Shown: positions 21,896 through 32,699 of the stretch, piece after piece
Layout: each line of letters begins with the position of its first letter
Numbering within the stretch: position 1 is the first letter of the stretch
Assembly: GCA_963970005.1 (NCBI GenBank)
Contig: CAXAMN010008446.1
Coordinates: 471,752 to 535,751 of the forward strand
Direction of reading: 5' to 3'
Source: Durusdinium trenchii
Taxonomy: Eukaryota; Sar; Dinophyceae; Suessiales; Symbiodiniaceae
Length of the DNA: 64,000 nt
Notes under the pieces: generated by a model
Database searches by the model: none
What the model was told of the DNA's origin: nothing
The model's input: the letters and a program-made list of their open reading frames with translations, nothing else
Made by a program: the position numbers and the translations under genes

Positions 21896-22492
21896 CTGCG
21901 ATGGCGATCGCTCCCGGCTTGGCTCCCTCTAATTACGGGTCCCCAGATCGGATGATTTCATGAACCTGCAAGTAGAATCCACACATCCGATGACCGATTT
22001 GATGTATTATATACAAGGTGGGTGTCGAGGTTCCACACAATTTGTGCTTTCAAACTATTTTAAGCATTAGCATATCCTTCGCCGTGCAGTAGGACCTTGC
22101 CTTCAACTTCCATCTCCTCATGTCAGGGGTTTTATGGTTCCTCTCGACCACGGAACCCGACTCGCTTGGAACATCTCAAGCTGGTGAAAGGCCACACTCC
22201 TGGAAAGCCTCCTGGCCACACATCAGCCTAGTGTGTGGCCACTTGCTGGGAAACATCACGTCGAGGTACATGATCAACCATCAATCATCTGATATCATCT
22301 GTATCATATATCACTTCATATATCATACTACCCCAGTAATCCCCAGTACCAGTCACAGTGGATCATGATGGTTCACTTCCATGGTCCTTTCTAAAAATAA
22401 AAACATGGTTGATCCTCCTTCTACCGACTGTTTCAGGTTTAATTACTGCGACAAACCCCACATCCCTCATTCTCGTCCTGTCGTCACATCTG

Positions 22493-22592
22493 GGAGTCCG
22501 AGCTCCAGCCGCGCAAAGGCATTGAGCCTCGCGAGCCGCTCGAAGCCACGACCGGTCCACATAGGTGGGTAGACCGGTAGGGCCAAGTCTAT
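22493..22592 (-). CDS. Exon-like segment, unknown protein
   Basis: Reads GFERLARLNAFARLELGLPD and ends at a GT donor. The 5' border near catag at 22594 is tentative. Not recognised. Confidence 0.42.
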
Positions 22593-22714
22593 GGAGCAAT
22601 CAGAAGGCCCTCCAAGTGCCATCTCAGATGGTACCAAGAGAGGTTGAATAGCCCAAAACAGCCCTATATCCCATCCTAGCCCTATACCACTACAGGGTCC
22701 TAGTTCAGGTCTCT

Positions 22715-22830
22715 CAGCCTCTCTTGGTCTTGCAATCAGAAAGTCACGGGTCACGGTCCTTCCAGCCGTGAGGACCTTGAAGGGTCGGTGCCCATCCACC
22801 ACCTTCCAAAAACGACGGGGTTTATGCCTT
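22715..22830 (-). CDS. Exon-like segment, unknown protein
   Basis: Reads FKVLTAGRTVTRDFLIARPR then EAERPEL. Basic. Borders not fixed and another frame is also open. Confidence 0.3.
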
Positions 22831-23499
22831 GTCTTGATGCATCTTCTTTTTGACAAGAAATGCGGCTTTTGGGCGGTGGAGAGGAGATGAGATGTCTGTC
22901 TCCTTTGACCATGTTTTGACCTATAGCAAAGCTACTCCAAAACACATGATCTGATCTGCCACACCGCTATAGATTTGACATCTCCTATATAGAGCTTGGA
23001 CCCCTAAAAAAGAAGCTCGACCGATCTAACGACTGCACCAGATTCTACGCCACGCGACAGGTTCGCCAAGTGCTGCGCTTTGAACTCCGACAGGTTCCGA
23101 CCTGTCGGACATCCAGAGCAGCTGCGCTGCGCGTGGCTTGGGCGGGTTCAGCGTTCTGAACAGGTCTCTGTGGAACCGGTCTGTCGTGGATAGAGAGTAT
23201 AGATGGCACAAGTTTGCCCCGAGGTCGATGGTGAAAAGATGGAGCTCCATCGCATCGAAAGGTCATCTTGGGGTGCCAGTGCCATGTACTAGAAACCACT
23301 GTAAAGCGGTTTCACCACTGTGCCAGTGGGAGGAGGTCAACTCCATCCTGAAAATAGGTCAATTCTCGCTCTACAAATTCATTTGAAAACTCAAACACAA
23401 TGAACATCAAGCAAGTTTTAGAAGATTTTCCAACTGGGCACCTCAATACCGAACCCGAAGTCAATCGGGTCAATGATCATGAACCCGGAAGCACCCATC

Positions 23500-23597
23500 G
23501 AGTCACAGCTCGGCTGCCCCCGCGGATGGCTTCCCGCAGGGTCGACACGAGGGTCGGGTCCGCGAAGAGCACCTGGGACGAAGAAGACGACAGCTGA
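23500..23597 (-). CDS. Exon-like segment, unknown protein
   Basis: After gtcag it reads LSSSSSQVLFADPTLVSTLR and EAIRGGSRAVTRW. GC3-rich. Not recognised. Confidence 0.42.
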
Positions 23598-23789
23598 CAT
23601 GTCTGGATGGTCGATTCATGTGTTGGATGGCTTCGGAATGTTATGAAAAAGCCTTGGGAAGCATCCAAGCCTTCATGTTGGAAGGCTTCGGGTCCATAGT
23701 CCTGATGTTTCTTCCGGAATGTTAAATATTCAAATCCATGGAAGAAATATCACAACTATGAGACCATGGCTGTGACTCCCGCAAACATG

Positions 23790-23879
23790 CTGTCCAACCA
23801 ACATCAGCACCGCAGCCTTTCCGCTTTCTCCCGGCAGCTGCGCCTTCGCGTAGGCGTTCCCAATCGTCGCCACACCTGA
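23790..23879 (-). CDS. Exon-like segment, unknown protein
   Basis: After ctcag it reads ATIGNAYAKAQLPGESGKAA. An alternative Arg-rich frame is open too. Close to the long hairpin at 23910. Confidence 0.35.
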
Positions 23880-23909
23880 GCGGTGAAAGATATCAACATG
23901 AAAAGGAAC

Positions 23910-23996
23910 GTACCAGGACCCTCCAAGGGGTGCCCAATGGAAGCCTATAGGTAGTGTGGGGTAGTCCATTGGACACCCCTTGGAGGGTCCTGGTAC
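23910..23996. repeat. Long hairpin, 32-bp arms with one mismatch
   Basis: Arm gtaccaggaccctccaaggg (23910 on) pairs with its inverted copy ending at 23996. The loop is 23 nt. Could be a solo MITE or a small-RNA hairpin. Confidence 0.8.
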
Positions 23997-24090
23997 TGTC
24001 ATGAATGCAACTCTGTTCAGGGGGATGGAATCGCGAAACTGCTTGGCAGTCCTGCTTGATGTGCGCGCTTCGATGGAGATTCCTGCTTGA

Positions 24091-24195
24091 CTTTTGGAGG
24101 AAGTCTGGTACAAAATACTCGTGTTGGAGACTTTGATAATGTCACTTTTGGAGGAAGTCTCATACGAAACGCTCGTTTTGGAGACTTGACGTGGA
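24091..24195. repeat. Two copies of a 54-bp direct repeat
   Basis: cttttggaggaagtct begins at 24091 and 24145, each followed by a variant of actcgtgttggagact. Confidence 0.7.
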
Positions 24196-24544
24196 TTGTC
24201 CCGGTGCCAGTGGTGGATGGATGATGATGGATGCACACATATGCACACTAAACGAAGTGTACAGGAACCCCATCAGCCTCCAGTTCAGCGTCTTGGACAT
24301 TCTTTGCTAATTACATCTAATTACAGATGAAAGTCTGTATACAGCCTTTCCATCAAATCATCATGCTGATATGCTACTTGACTTGCAATGATATTACCCT
24401 CACAGCCTGCAGATGCCTGCGCCTGCGCCCCATTGACCTATTAGTCATGCTAAGGGCCAGCCACAGGCGGCCCTGATAGTGAGCCCAACAAATATCGAAC
24501 AATAAAACAACGTTCCAAGTTTTTAACATGTGCCGGCAAATGAT

Positions 24545-24735
24545 GGGATGTTTCTGCGGATCGCCTTGCGGCGAGAGCTCGACCACCCTTCGTGCCGTCC
24601 AACCTCGGGGAGGATGAGGCGAGGCAAGAACAGGCCCCCCATCTGACGCGGTGAGGCGGTCTCCCGGTGGAGCTGAAAGGGGCGTGCTGGCCGGAGCTGC
24701 CCAGGAAGTGGGACACCAACTGCTGGGAATTGAGT
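24545..24735 (-). CDS. Exon-like segment, unknown protein
   Basis: One frame reads GGLFLPRLILPEVGRHEG and SSSRRKAIRRNIPSFAG. The others are less biased. Not recognised. Confidence 0.35.
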
Positions 24736-25144
24736 AGAGTCAATCAGAGAGATTTTCACTGCATACTGACAGAGAAGTCGATGACACATTGTCACACCTG
24801 CATGTTAGAAGGTTATATGTTATATGTCTGAATCATGAAGGGATTCACCTTTCTATCATTCGATCATTTTCAATATACGGCCATTGAAGGCCGGAACACA
24901 AGCAAAAAAATCCACAGTCAGCCACGGTTTCTATTGAGACACAGTCGATAAAGGACATGCAAACAAGACCCGCAATCCGCAAACACGATGTAGTACCAGG
25001 GCCGTCCTAGCAAGGGGCTCGGGAACTCTGAGGGGCTCTTGAACGGCTCCTTCTTAATTCATAGGCTATATGACCAGCAATAATATGGATGTCCCAGCGA
25101 AACGAGCCGTCGCTCCCTCCTGAGCACCAGGGACTAGTAGTTAC

Positions 25145-25325
25145 AGTAGTGCGTCCCATCCAGGTGCGGGAAGTTTTTCCACCCGCCTCCTCTGGGCCCT
25201 CTTGGCTCGGCCCTTGCCCCACCAGTCGACAGGCTCGAACGAGAATCCGCAACGCTTGGCACCCCTTACGGGCCAACTTCTTGAAGAGGTCGGAATCCGC
25301 AATCTGCACACCCGCCGGTCCACGT
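25145..25325 (-). CDS. Exon-like segment(s), unknown protein
   Basis: Reads VQIADSDLFKKLARKGCQAL. In a second frame slightly downstream it reads PVDWWGKGRAKRAQRRRVEK. Both are GC3-rich, so this may be two exons or a frameshifted one. Not recognised. Confidence 0.45.
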
Positions 25326-26769
25326 GGGAGCCCATAGCGAGAGAGAGAGAGAGGGCCTAGAAACTGACAGTGAGCTGTGGCAGCATCTACTTGTTAGGGG
25401 CAAGCTTTTATGCTGTGTATCGGTGTTCTCCGCAAATGACGCTGCATGCTGATCTCGAATCAAAGCAACCCTTGGGATGACCTAAGTCTCAATGAACGAC
25501 CGCTTTTTCGCATGCGAGTCCACAAACCTCATGCTCCCAACCCTCCTCCCATTCCCATCCGATGCAGAGGTCGCTGCGCAACATTTTTGGTCGCTGCAGC
25601 GACATAAAGGGTTTTGAGACGTGGAGGACGTGGAGGTTGGGTCTGAAGGCGCCATCATTGCGAACCAACACCTGCGCGCTGTGTGCCATGATTCCGTGAC
25701 CGCAGGATGGGCAGGACCAAGCAGGTGAATTGTAATTGAACAGTAGGAATGCGTGGGGTATGACGACGGGTATATATAAAATGTGTATAAGATATAAGAA
25801 TCTGGCACTGAATCTGGCATTTGGTGGGTCAATGGACCAAAGGAGTATAGCGGTATGGCAGGGTGACAACCACCTTAAGCCTTGAGGCATTTCAAGGCCT
25901 TAACAGGTCCCAGCAGTGTCTTGCGGATCGCTGGTTTGTCATGTGGTGCACATCTACGTGTCTCTGGACGCTTGAAAGCAGGGTGCGCTTGAGTGTATGA
26001 GTAACGGTCCATGAGTCTCATGGACTGCTTGAAATAGAACGGACGTCAGGCTTTGGTGAGTGTGATTTCGTTGTTGAGGTTGTGTGTAATGTCGTTTGTT
26101 GGTAAGTGTCACTGTGAGTGTATGATCACGCTTTTCAACTACCTCCAATTCTAATCGTAACTAGTGTAGCTGCTCAATCTGTGAATGGATGAAACTCCTA
26201 CATTCACCCTTTCATAACCCACATGTGTACAGCCATCTTCTGGATACACGACCTTTCTAAGGAGCCCGTCCACCAGCTGAATCAAGAACTCCTGGAGTTT
26301 GTTTTTCCATAACTAGAGCTCAGCTGCTCCACCGTATCCAGATGTTCAGAGCACATGCCTCCCAGGATGTGTCCTACCGTCATCTTGAGATCTCGCTATG
26401 TCCTCACCCCCGCACTTGTTGCCATAGAATGGTCACATCACTCATCCGTTGCTTCTTTTTCCCCGCCCCCCTTCTCTCTCCCGGTCTCCAGCGTTTTCTC
26501 AGTGCAAGTGGCAATGCCAGGCGTTCAGCGCGGCCACAGCCAGGAGACGCACTTCTCGACAGCGGTCCTCAACTCCACGTTTGCAGCCCGCCTCGGTCGA
26601 CGGACGGTCGGGGCATGACGTCGTCCCCGAGGCGAGTGAGGGGAGATCTCCACACGGGAGCCCACTAGGAGGAAAAAAGGCAGGGTAGGGGCGGAACGTT
26701 GTTTTTTGAGTGCAGGGGCCCATGTGCTTGGGAATTCATGTGCCGCCCACCACACAACGGCGGGTCCAG

Positions 26770-26830
26770 AACCTGCGCAAACTGGCAGACTCGTCCCCTG
26801 GCCTCGATCTGCTTCTTGTATGGGGCCAAA
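26770..26830 (-). CDS. Exon-like segment, unknown protein
   Basis: Reads YKKQIEARGRVCQFAQ and ends at a CAG|GT donor. Codons end mostly in G or C. Not recognised. Confidence 0.4.
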
Positions 26831-27850
26831 TGCCCAAAGGCCTGACGTCTGACAGTTCAGCGGGTAAATCAATGCTCACGCGAGGTGCATCATCGCACCA
26901 TGGGGGTTCTTTGATGCCGACTTGGTGGAGACCTGTGCAACCTCGAGGACATTGAGTGGGAGAACGGAATGATTCTTGTCTGGGCAAGTTGCTGCATGTC
27001 CAGGGAACCTGAGATTTCTGAGGCTTCTCCAGCTGCAACCAGCTGATTTTGAGGCATCGCATCGGCCCAAAAAAGGAAGAAACTGCTGCAGGGTTTGTTC
27101 AACCTCTTGCCTTAATTAGACGTGACATTGCGATTTTGCATCCATCGGGGTTTGAAAAACCGTCCCTCAAACACCAGGCCCGGCAAACATCTCAAACACA
27201 AAAAACTCCAATTCAGGTCGGGTCTTGTGCCTGTTGGATCAACGCGATGAGAACTTGGAAGCAACCAAGTCGCACCTCGGTTTGAGATGGTTTGAGATGG
27301 ACCCATTTCGAGTCGGGTTGGTGGCCAACATGAAAACCAATCCCAAGCAGTAGATTGGGATCACCGTTTTTCAAAAGGGATGGAACACCAATTGCTCCAA
27401 ACCACCAACCAGACACCATCGATGAACTCACTCAGGAAAACACCATTGAGCCTTGGGAACTCGGCTGATACCAGGGCAAGGGATCAAAAAAAAATAAAAA
27501 TGCATCAAAAAACAAATATAATTCAGGGTATCAAGAAAAAACAAAAATGAATCAATAAAAAAATAAACGGACCCAAACGAGTGGAGGGAAGCGCAATAGT
27601 CCAACTCGAAGCAGTGATCAAAAGAAAAACAAAAACGCATCAAAAAAAAACAAAAACTAAATCAACCTACACGGATACCTTGGATGGTCCTGTAGGGCCC
27701 TTGGGTCGAGACCAACCTATCCACCACAACGGTCGGCCTCTGCCCTCTGTGTTCGGTTCGAAATTGCCAAGAATTCAAAAGATAAGGTGTTTCAGGTTTT
27801 GGAGATTCAAGAGGTCACGGTTGAGAACAGGACGCCTACATCTACAAAGA

Positions 27851-29237
27851 TCCAAAGGCCTCGACATCCAGACAGATCTAGTGTAAAGGTGTAGAGTCTA
27901 GAGACCCACAAAATCTTGCAGAGGTTCAGATCCAGCTCTTCCAAAATTTTACTGGCGTGCTAGAATGGAATGGCTTTCTGCCCTCTAACCTTTACTACTG
28001 TACATTCGGGTGGCTTACAGAAGGGCGGCGCCGCAGCCGCGCACACGGATTCAACTCAACTGCGCACACACATTTATCGGCACTTGTGCCTCATCTGCGC
28101 ACACACTTGTTAACTCAGCGTGCGCACACCCCACCATGGGGAGTCAAGTGCGCACACAGGCCCTTTCCCGAATGTTGCTGCGTATTCCAAATTTCACCCT
28201 GCGTTGCTCACTTAAAAGGGTAGTCAACTTGGAATAGCCACTTCCTTGTCTATTTTTGTTACTCTCCAGTGGCTCACCAAGGGGTGAGTCAACTTGGAAT
28301 GAGCACTTCCTTCTCTAAATTTTGCCCCTGCATTGCCCACAAAGGGTGAGTCAAGTTGAAATGGCAACATCCTTCTCTAAATTTTACCCTCGGGCGGCTC
28401 ACCAAAGGGTGAGTCAACTTGGAAGGGCAACATCCTTCTCTAAATTTTTCCCCTGCGTGGCCCACAAAAGGGTGAGTCAAGGTGAAATGGCAACATCCTT
28501 CTCTAAATTTTACCCCTGCATGGCCCACAAAAGGGTGAGTCAACTTGGCATGGCCAGTTCCCTCTCTAAATTTTACCCTCCAGTGGCTCACCAAAGGGTG
28601 AGTCAACTTGGAATGACCTCTTCCTTTTCTAAATTTTACCCTGCCCACAAAAGGGTGAGTCAAGTTGAAATGGCAACATCCTTCTCTAATTTTTAGCCTC
28701 GGGTGGCTCACTAAAGGGTGAGTCAACTTGGAAGGGCCACATCCTTCTCTAAATTTTGCCCCTGCATGGCCCACAAAAAGTTGAAATGGCAACATCCTTC
28801 TCTAATTTTTAACCTCGGGTGGCTCACAAAAGGGTGAGTCAAGTTGAAATGGCAACATCCTTCTCTAAATTTTACCCCTGCGTGGCCCACAAAAGGGTGA
28901 GTCAACTCGGCATGGCCGCTTCCCTCTCTAAATTTTACCCCTGCATTGGCCACAAAAGGGTGAGTCAAGTTGGAGTGACCACTTCCTTCTCAAAATTTTA
29001 CCCTGTGCACAAAAGGGTGAGTCAAGTTGAAATGGCAACATCCTTCTCCAAATTTTAGCCTCGGGTGGTGCAACAAAGGGTGAATCAACTTGCAGCTTTC
29101 CTGGCCACTGCAGGCAGCACAGGTCCGTAAGCTGGCCACCTGCAGCAGCACAGTGCTCACAACACTCTGGCCACCTCCAGCAGCACAGCGCTGACGACAC
29201 TGGCCACTGCAGGCAGCACAGCTCCGTAAGCTGGACA
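27851..29237. repeat. Segmental duplication, copy 1 (about 1.39 kb)
   Basis: Begins tccaaaggcctcgacatcca. Continues through a unique block with gcgcacac motifs, then the satellite array, then a cactgcaggcagcacag tail. Copy 2 starts at 29238. Confidence 0.85.
28200..29090. repeat. 63-bp satellite array A
   Basis: About 14 head-to-tail units, each with caaagggtgagtcaa and ttctctaaattttaccc. Typical period is 62-63 bp with a few shortened units. Two variant types occur, one with gttgaaatggcaacatcc and one with cttggaatgaccacttcc. The period is a multiple of three, so long open frames appear on both strands, but these are not genes. Confidence 0.9.
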
Positions 29238-30486
29238 TCCAAAGGCCTCGACATCCAGACAGATCTGGAGTGTAGAGGTGTAGAGTCTAGAGACCCACTA
29301 AATCTTGCAGAGGTTCAGATCCAGAGGCCAGGGGAACAGAGGACCAAAGGACCCGGGGCCTTACGGTCGCCTCACCTCTTCAAAATTTTACTGGCGTGCT
29401 AGAATGGAATGGCTTTCTGCGCTCTAAACTTTACTACTGTACATTCGGGTGGCTCACAGAAGGGCGGCGCCGCATATTTTATCAGCACTTGTGCCTCATC
29501 TGCGCACACACTTGTTGACTCAGCGTGCACACACCCCATCGGGGGGAATCAAGTGCGCACACAGGCCCTTTCCCGAATGTTGCTGCGTATTCCAAATTTC
29601 ACCCCTGCATTGCTCACTTAAAAGTGTAGTCAACTTGGAATGGCCACTTCCTTCTCTATTTTTTCCCTCCAGTGGCTCACCAAGGGGTGAGTCAACTTGG
29701 AATGAGCACTTCCTTCTCTAAAATTTACCCCTGCGTTGCCCACAAAAGGGTGAGTCAAGTTGAAATGGCAACATCCTTCTCTAAACTCTACCCTCGGGTG
29801 GCTCACCAAAGGGTGAGTCAACTTGGAAGGGCAACATTCTTCTCTAAATTGATCCCCCTGCATGGCCCACAAAAGGGTGAGTCAAGTTGAAGTGGCAACA
29901 TCTTTCTCTAAATTTTGCCCCTGCATGGCCCACAAAAGGGTGAGTCAACTTGGCATGGCCACTTCCCTCTCTAAATTTTACCCTCCAGTGGCTCACCAAA
30001 GGGTGAGTCAACTTGGAATGACCACTTCCTTTTCTAAACTTTACCCTGCCCACAAAAGGGTGAGTCAAGTTGAAATGGCAACTTCTTTTCACAATTTTAC
30101 CCTCGGGTGGCTCACCAAAGGGTGAGTCAACTTGGAAGGGCAACATCCCTCTCTAAATTTTACCCCCGCATGGCCCACAAAAGGGTGAGTCAAGTTGAAA
30201 TGGCAACATCCTTCTCTCAATTTTACCCCTGCGTGGCCCACAAAAGGGTGGGTCAACTCGGCATGGCCGCTTCCCTCTCTAAATTTTACCCCGCATTGGC
30301 CACAAAAGGATGAGTCAAGTTGGAGTGACCACTTCCTTCTCATAATTTTACCCTGTGCGCAAAAGGGTGAGTCAAGTTGAAATGGCAACATTCTTCTCCA
30401 AATTTTACCCTCGGGTGGCGCAACAAAGGGTGAGTCAACTTGCAGCTTTCCTGGCCACTGCAGGCAGCACAGGTCCGTAAGCTGGC
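29238..30486. repeat. Segmental duplication, copy 2
   Basis: Same order of parts as copy 1: tccaaaggcctcgacatcca, gtgctagaatggaatggctt, satellite array, gcaggcagcacaggtccgta tail. Small indels distinguish them. Confidence 0.85.
29600..30440. repeat. 63-bp satellite array B
   Basis: Same unit as array A, about 13 copies, in the second segmental duplicate. Variant order is largely conserved with array A, so the array was duplicated as a block. Confidence 0.9.
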
Positions 30487-30740
30487 TCGCTGAGTAGCTG
30501 GCCAAATGGGGGATAGAACAGGAGTTCAAAAGTGGTCCTTGTTGTTGTGTGTGTTTTTTGGGAGATGCATCAAAAAATGCATTAACATAGAATACATAGA
30601 TGCATCAAACAATGCATTAACATAGAATACATGACAACACTTGCCATTGCAGGCAGCACAGCTCCGCAAGCGGGCCACCTACAAAAGCCATCGAAAACCA
30701 AAGGCAAAAGCCACCAAAACCCAAGAGCCACCGAAAGCGA

Positions 30741-30900
30741 ACCTTCCTTCCTGCCTTGCTGCCTTTCTTCCTTCCATCCATCCTTCCTTGCTTCCTTGCT
30801 TCCTTCCTTCCGTCCTGGCTTCGTACCTTCCTTCCTTCCTTCCTTCCTTCCGTCCTTCCTTCCTTCCTTCCTTCCTTGCCTTCTTGCCTTTCTTTGTTTC
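30741..30900. repeat. CCTT microsatellite
   Basis: A run of ccttccttccttcc with occasional interruptions. It creates a Pro/Ser/Phe-Leu-rich frame that is not a gene. Confidence 0.9.
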
Positions 30901-31009
30901 TTTTCTTTATTTTTTTATTGATGCATTTTTATTTTTTTCTTGATGCATTTATATTTTTTTATTGATGCATTTATATTTCTTTTTTGATGCGTCTCCCGGC
31001 TGATACCAT

Positions 31010-32395
31010 CCGGCCATTTTTGCACTCTGTGTGCTCAAGAAGGGGAGCATATATTGCGTCCCTGCATGTCCCTGCAAAACACATATATGTTTAGGGTCGA
31101 ATGATGGAGAATGCCAATCGTTCCAGGAACTTCGTGGATCCAGTTGTCTAAAGGCGGGGACTTACGTGCTCCAACTTGGGGGTCACTCTAGTCGCTAGGA
31201 TTCTGTACAGCTGTTCCCTGCTGTTCCTAAGCACTTATGAGGTGGCTTGTCTGGAACTCACACGCCCTCCCTCTGGCGTGCCCAAAAAACAGAGTTCGTC
31301 AGTGCTGATCATGTTGGGACAATGCCGGGGCTTTCCCTCTACAAAGGCCTGTCCACATTTAGGACTTGTAAACAGCTGTCCGAGTATATAATTGGGGCTC
31401 CTGACAGAATAGAACATGTTCAACAAAGCACCCAAATCAGTATGGGGCCTCTGTGAACTGACCAGCATTGTCACGAAACGCCCGTGCTTGGAAGGCAGGT
31501 GTGGACCCCCTGAACAGGAATCATGTTCGGACAATCCAAACCATATCACGTTATGCTTTGCGGAATCCATGGTGAGATTGGATTCTCCAAAATTGTCCGG
31601 CAAACGATGCCGAAACCCAAACCATGACATGCTTCTTCCGTATTTACACCGGTCAGCTGCTGCCAGTTCTGCATCAGGCTGCAGGTAGGCACGCCACTTC
31701 CAACCCAGCGGCCAGCGGTGTGCGGTGGCTACTGCAAAGATCACAAATGGGAAGGACCTGAGTCAGCGCGACGCCGACTTCAGGCCTTCAAACCCGCCCT
31801 TTTGGGCCGTGTGACGAGGCCTGTGACCACAGGCACGCCGGCACAAAAACAGAAAACAAGTACTGCTCCCTTCGGATGCGACTCTAGGCCCTAGGCGCTT
31901 CCATAAGAAGTTCTGGAGCTACATATTCGTCAAATCATGCAACATCTAATGAGTTCTAACCACAAAACTGGAGCTTCCTGTTCAGAACTCCCACGACCTG
32001 GTTTCTCAAAGCCTCCCACCGAATTGACAGTGGCAAAAGCATCTTCTCAGCTGAACTGGCTGTTTGGCTGTCTTGGATTAAGCCCATAAGGGGGGCCCAA
32101 GCCCCCAGAACTCTTAGTGCAAGCAACTACGGTATTCCGGAAGAACCAGAAGGGAGAAACACTTCATTGACCCATTCGCCCTTTTCAGTTGGTTCAGAGT
32201 CAAGGGGGTCACCCCCTCAAAAGAAGAAAACCGGTTAGCCACGGCCAAGCGGCTCAAGTCGAATCAAACACCAGGTACGGGTTACCTGGCTGGACAGCCC
32301 TACACTGCTTACAAGTCACCGGACACCCAAACAGGAAGCGCTAGGTAATCGATCTCCATCTATCTCCCCCCCAAAAGCTCTCTTCTCATGTGAAA
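31010..32395. other. No supported gene
   Basis: One 169-codon minus-strand frame (31235-31744) is open, but its codons lack the GC3 bias of nearby exons and it starts inside no clear splice context. Nothing else seen. Confidence 0.4.
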
Positions 32396-32399
32396 CATG

Positions 32400-32570
32400 G
32401 TCCCCCACCTGAGACCATCATCAGCAGCTACCCCTGAGACCTCCGGCCCTGCAAGCCCTCCGCCTCCGCCTCCAGGCGCCCCCGACGACCGAATGAAGAT
32501 CATCCTCCACCCAAGGCCTCGGTCTCGAATCCGTGGCTTCCCCTTCTCCGCGGTGGTTGCACGCGGTACG
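32400..32570 (-). CDS. Exon-like segment, unknown protein
   Basis: Reads KPRIRDRGLGWRMIFIRSSG followed by a Gly-rich stretch and PEVSGVAADDGLRWG. Not recognised; the Gly run makes the call weaker. Confidence 0.35.
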
Positions 32571-32699
32571 TATTTTCTGGTCGCATCCAGTAAGCAATGG
32601 CCGGAAAAACTGGGGGATGTTGATTTAGAAGACAAAGATTGAGAATCATTCAGCATCCAATGCAATATGAGGAGCTAGGGGTAATTCAAAGGTTTTTTT

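Larger units (their letters stand above)
27462..31008. mobile_element. Composite repeat island bounded by 12-bp direct repeats
   Basis: cggctgatacca occurs at 27462-27473 and 30997-31008. Just inside the left copy lies an AATGCATC/poly-A tract (27483-27660). Just inside the right copy lies the inverted GATGCATT/poly-T tract (30905-30985). Between them lie two copies of a 1.39-kb unit with 63-bp satellite arrays. The direct repeats could be a target-site duplication, but this is inference. Confidence 0.4.

Noticed and set aside
23730-24248. 172-codon minus-strand frame
   Set aside because: It spans the long hairpin and the 54-bp direct repeats, so it is at most partly coding; only the short exon-like part is kept.
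28289-28795. 168-codon minus-strand frame and overlapping plus-strand frames
   Set aside because: They are translations of the 63-bp satellite, open on both strands because the period is a multiple of three.
28200-30440. Regularly spaced repeats resembling a CRISPR array
   Set aside because: Units are contiguous with no unique spacers and lie in eukaryotic DNA; this is satellite DNA.
30631-30965. Overlapping Pro/Ser/Leu-rich plus-strand frames
   Set aside because: Produced by the CCTT microsatellite in all three frames.
31235-31744. 169-codon minus-strand frame
   Set aside because: No splice context, no GC3 bias like neighbouring exons, and no recognisable motif; likely chance.
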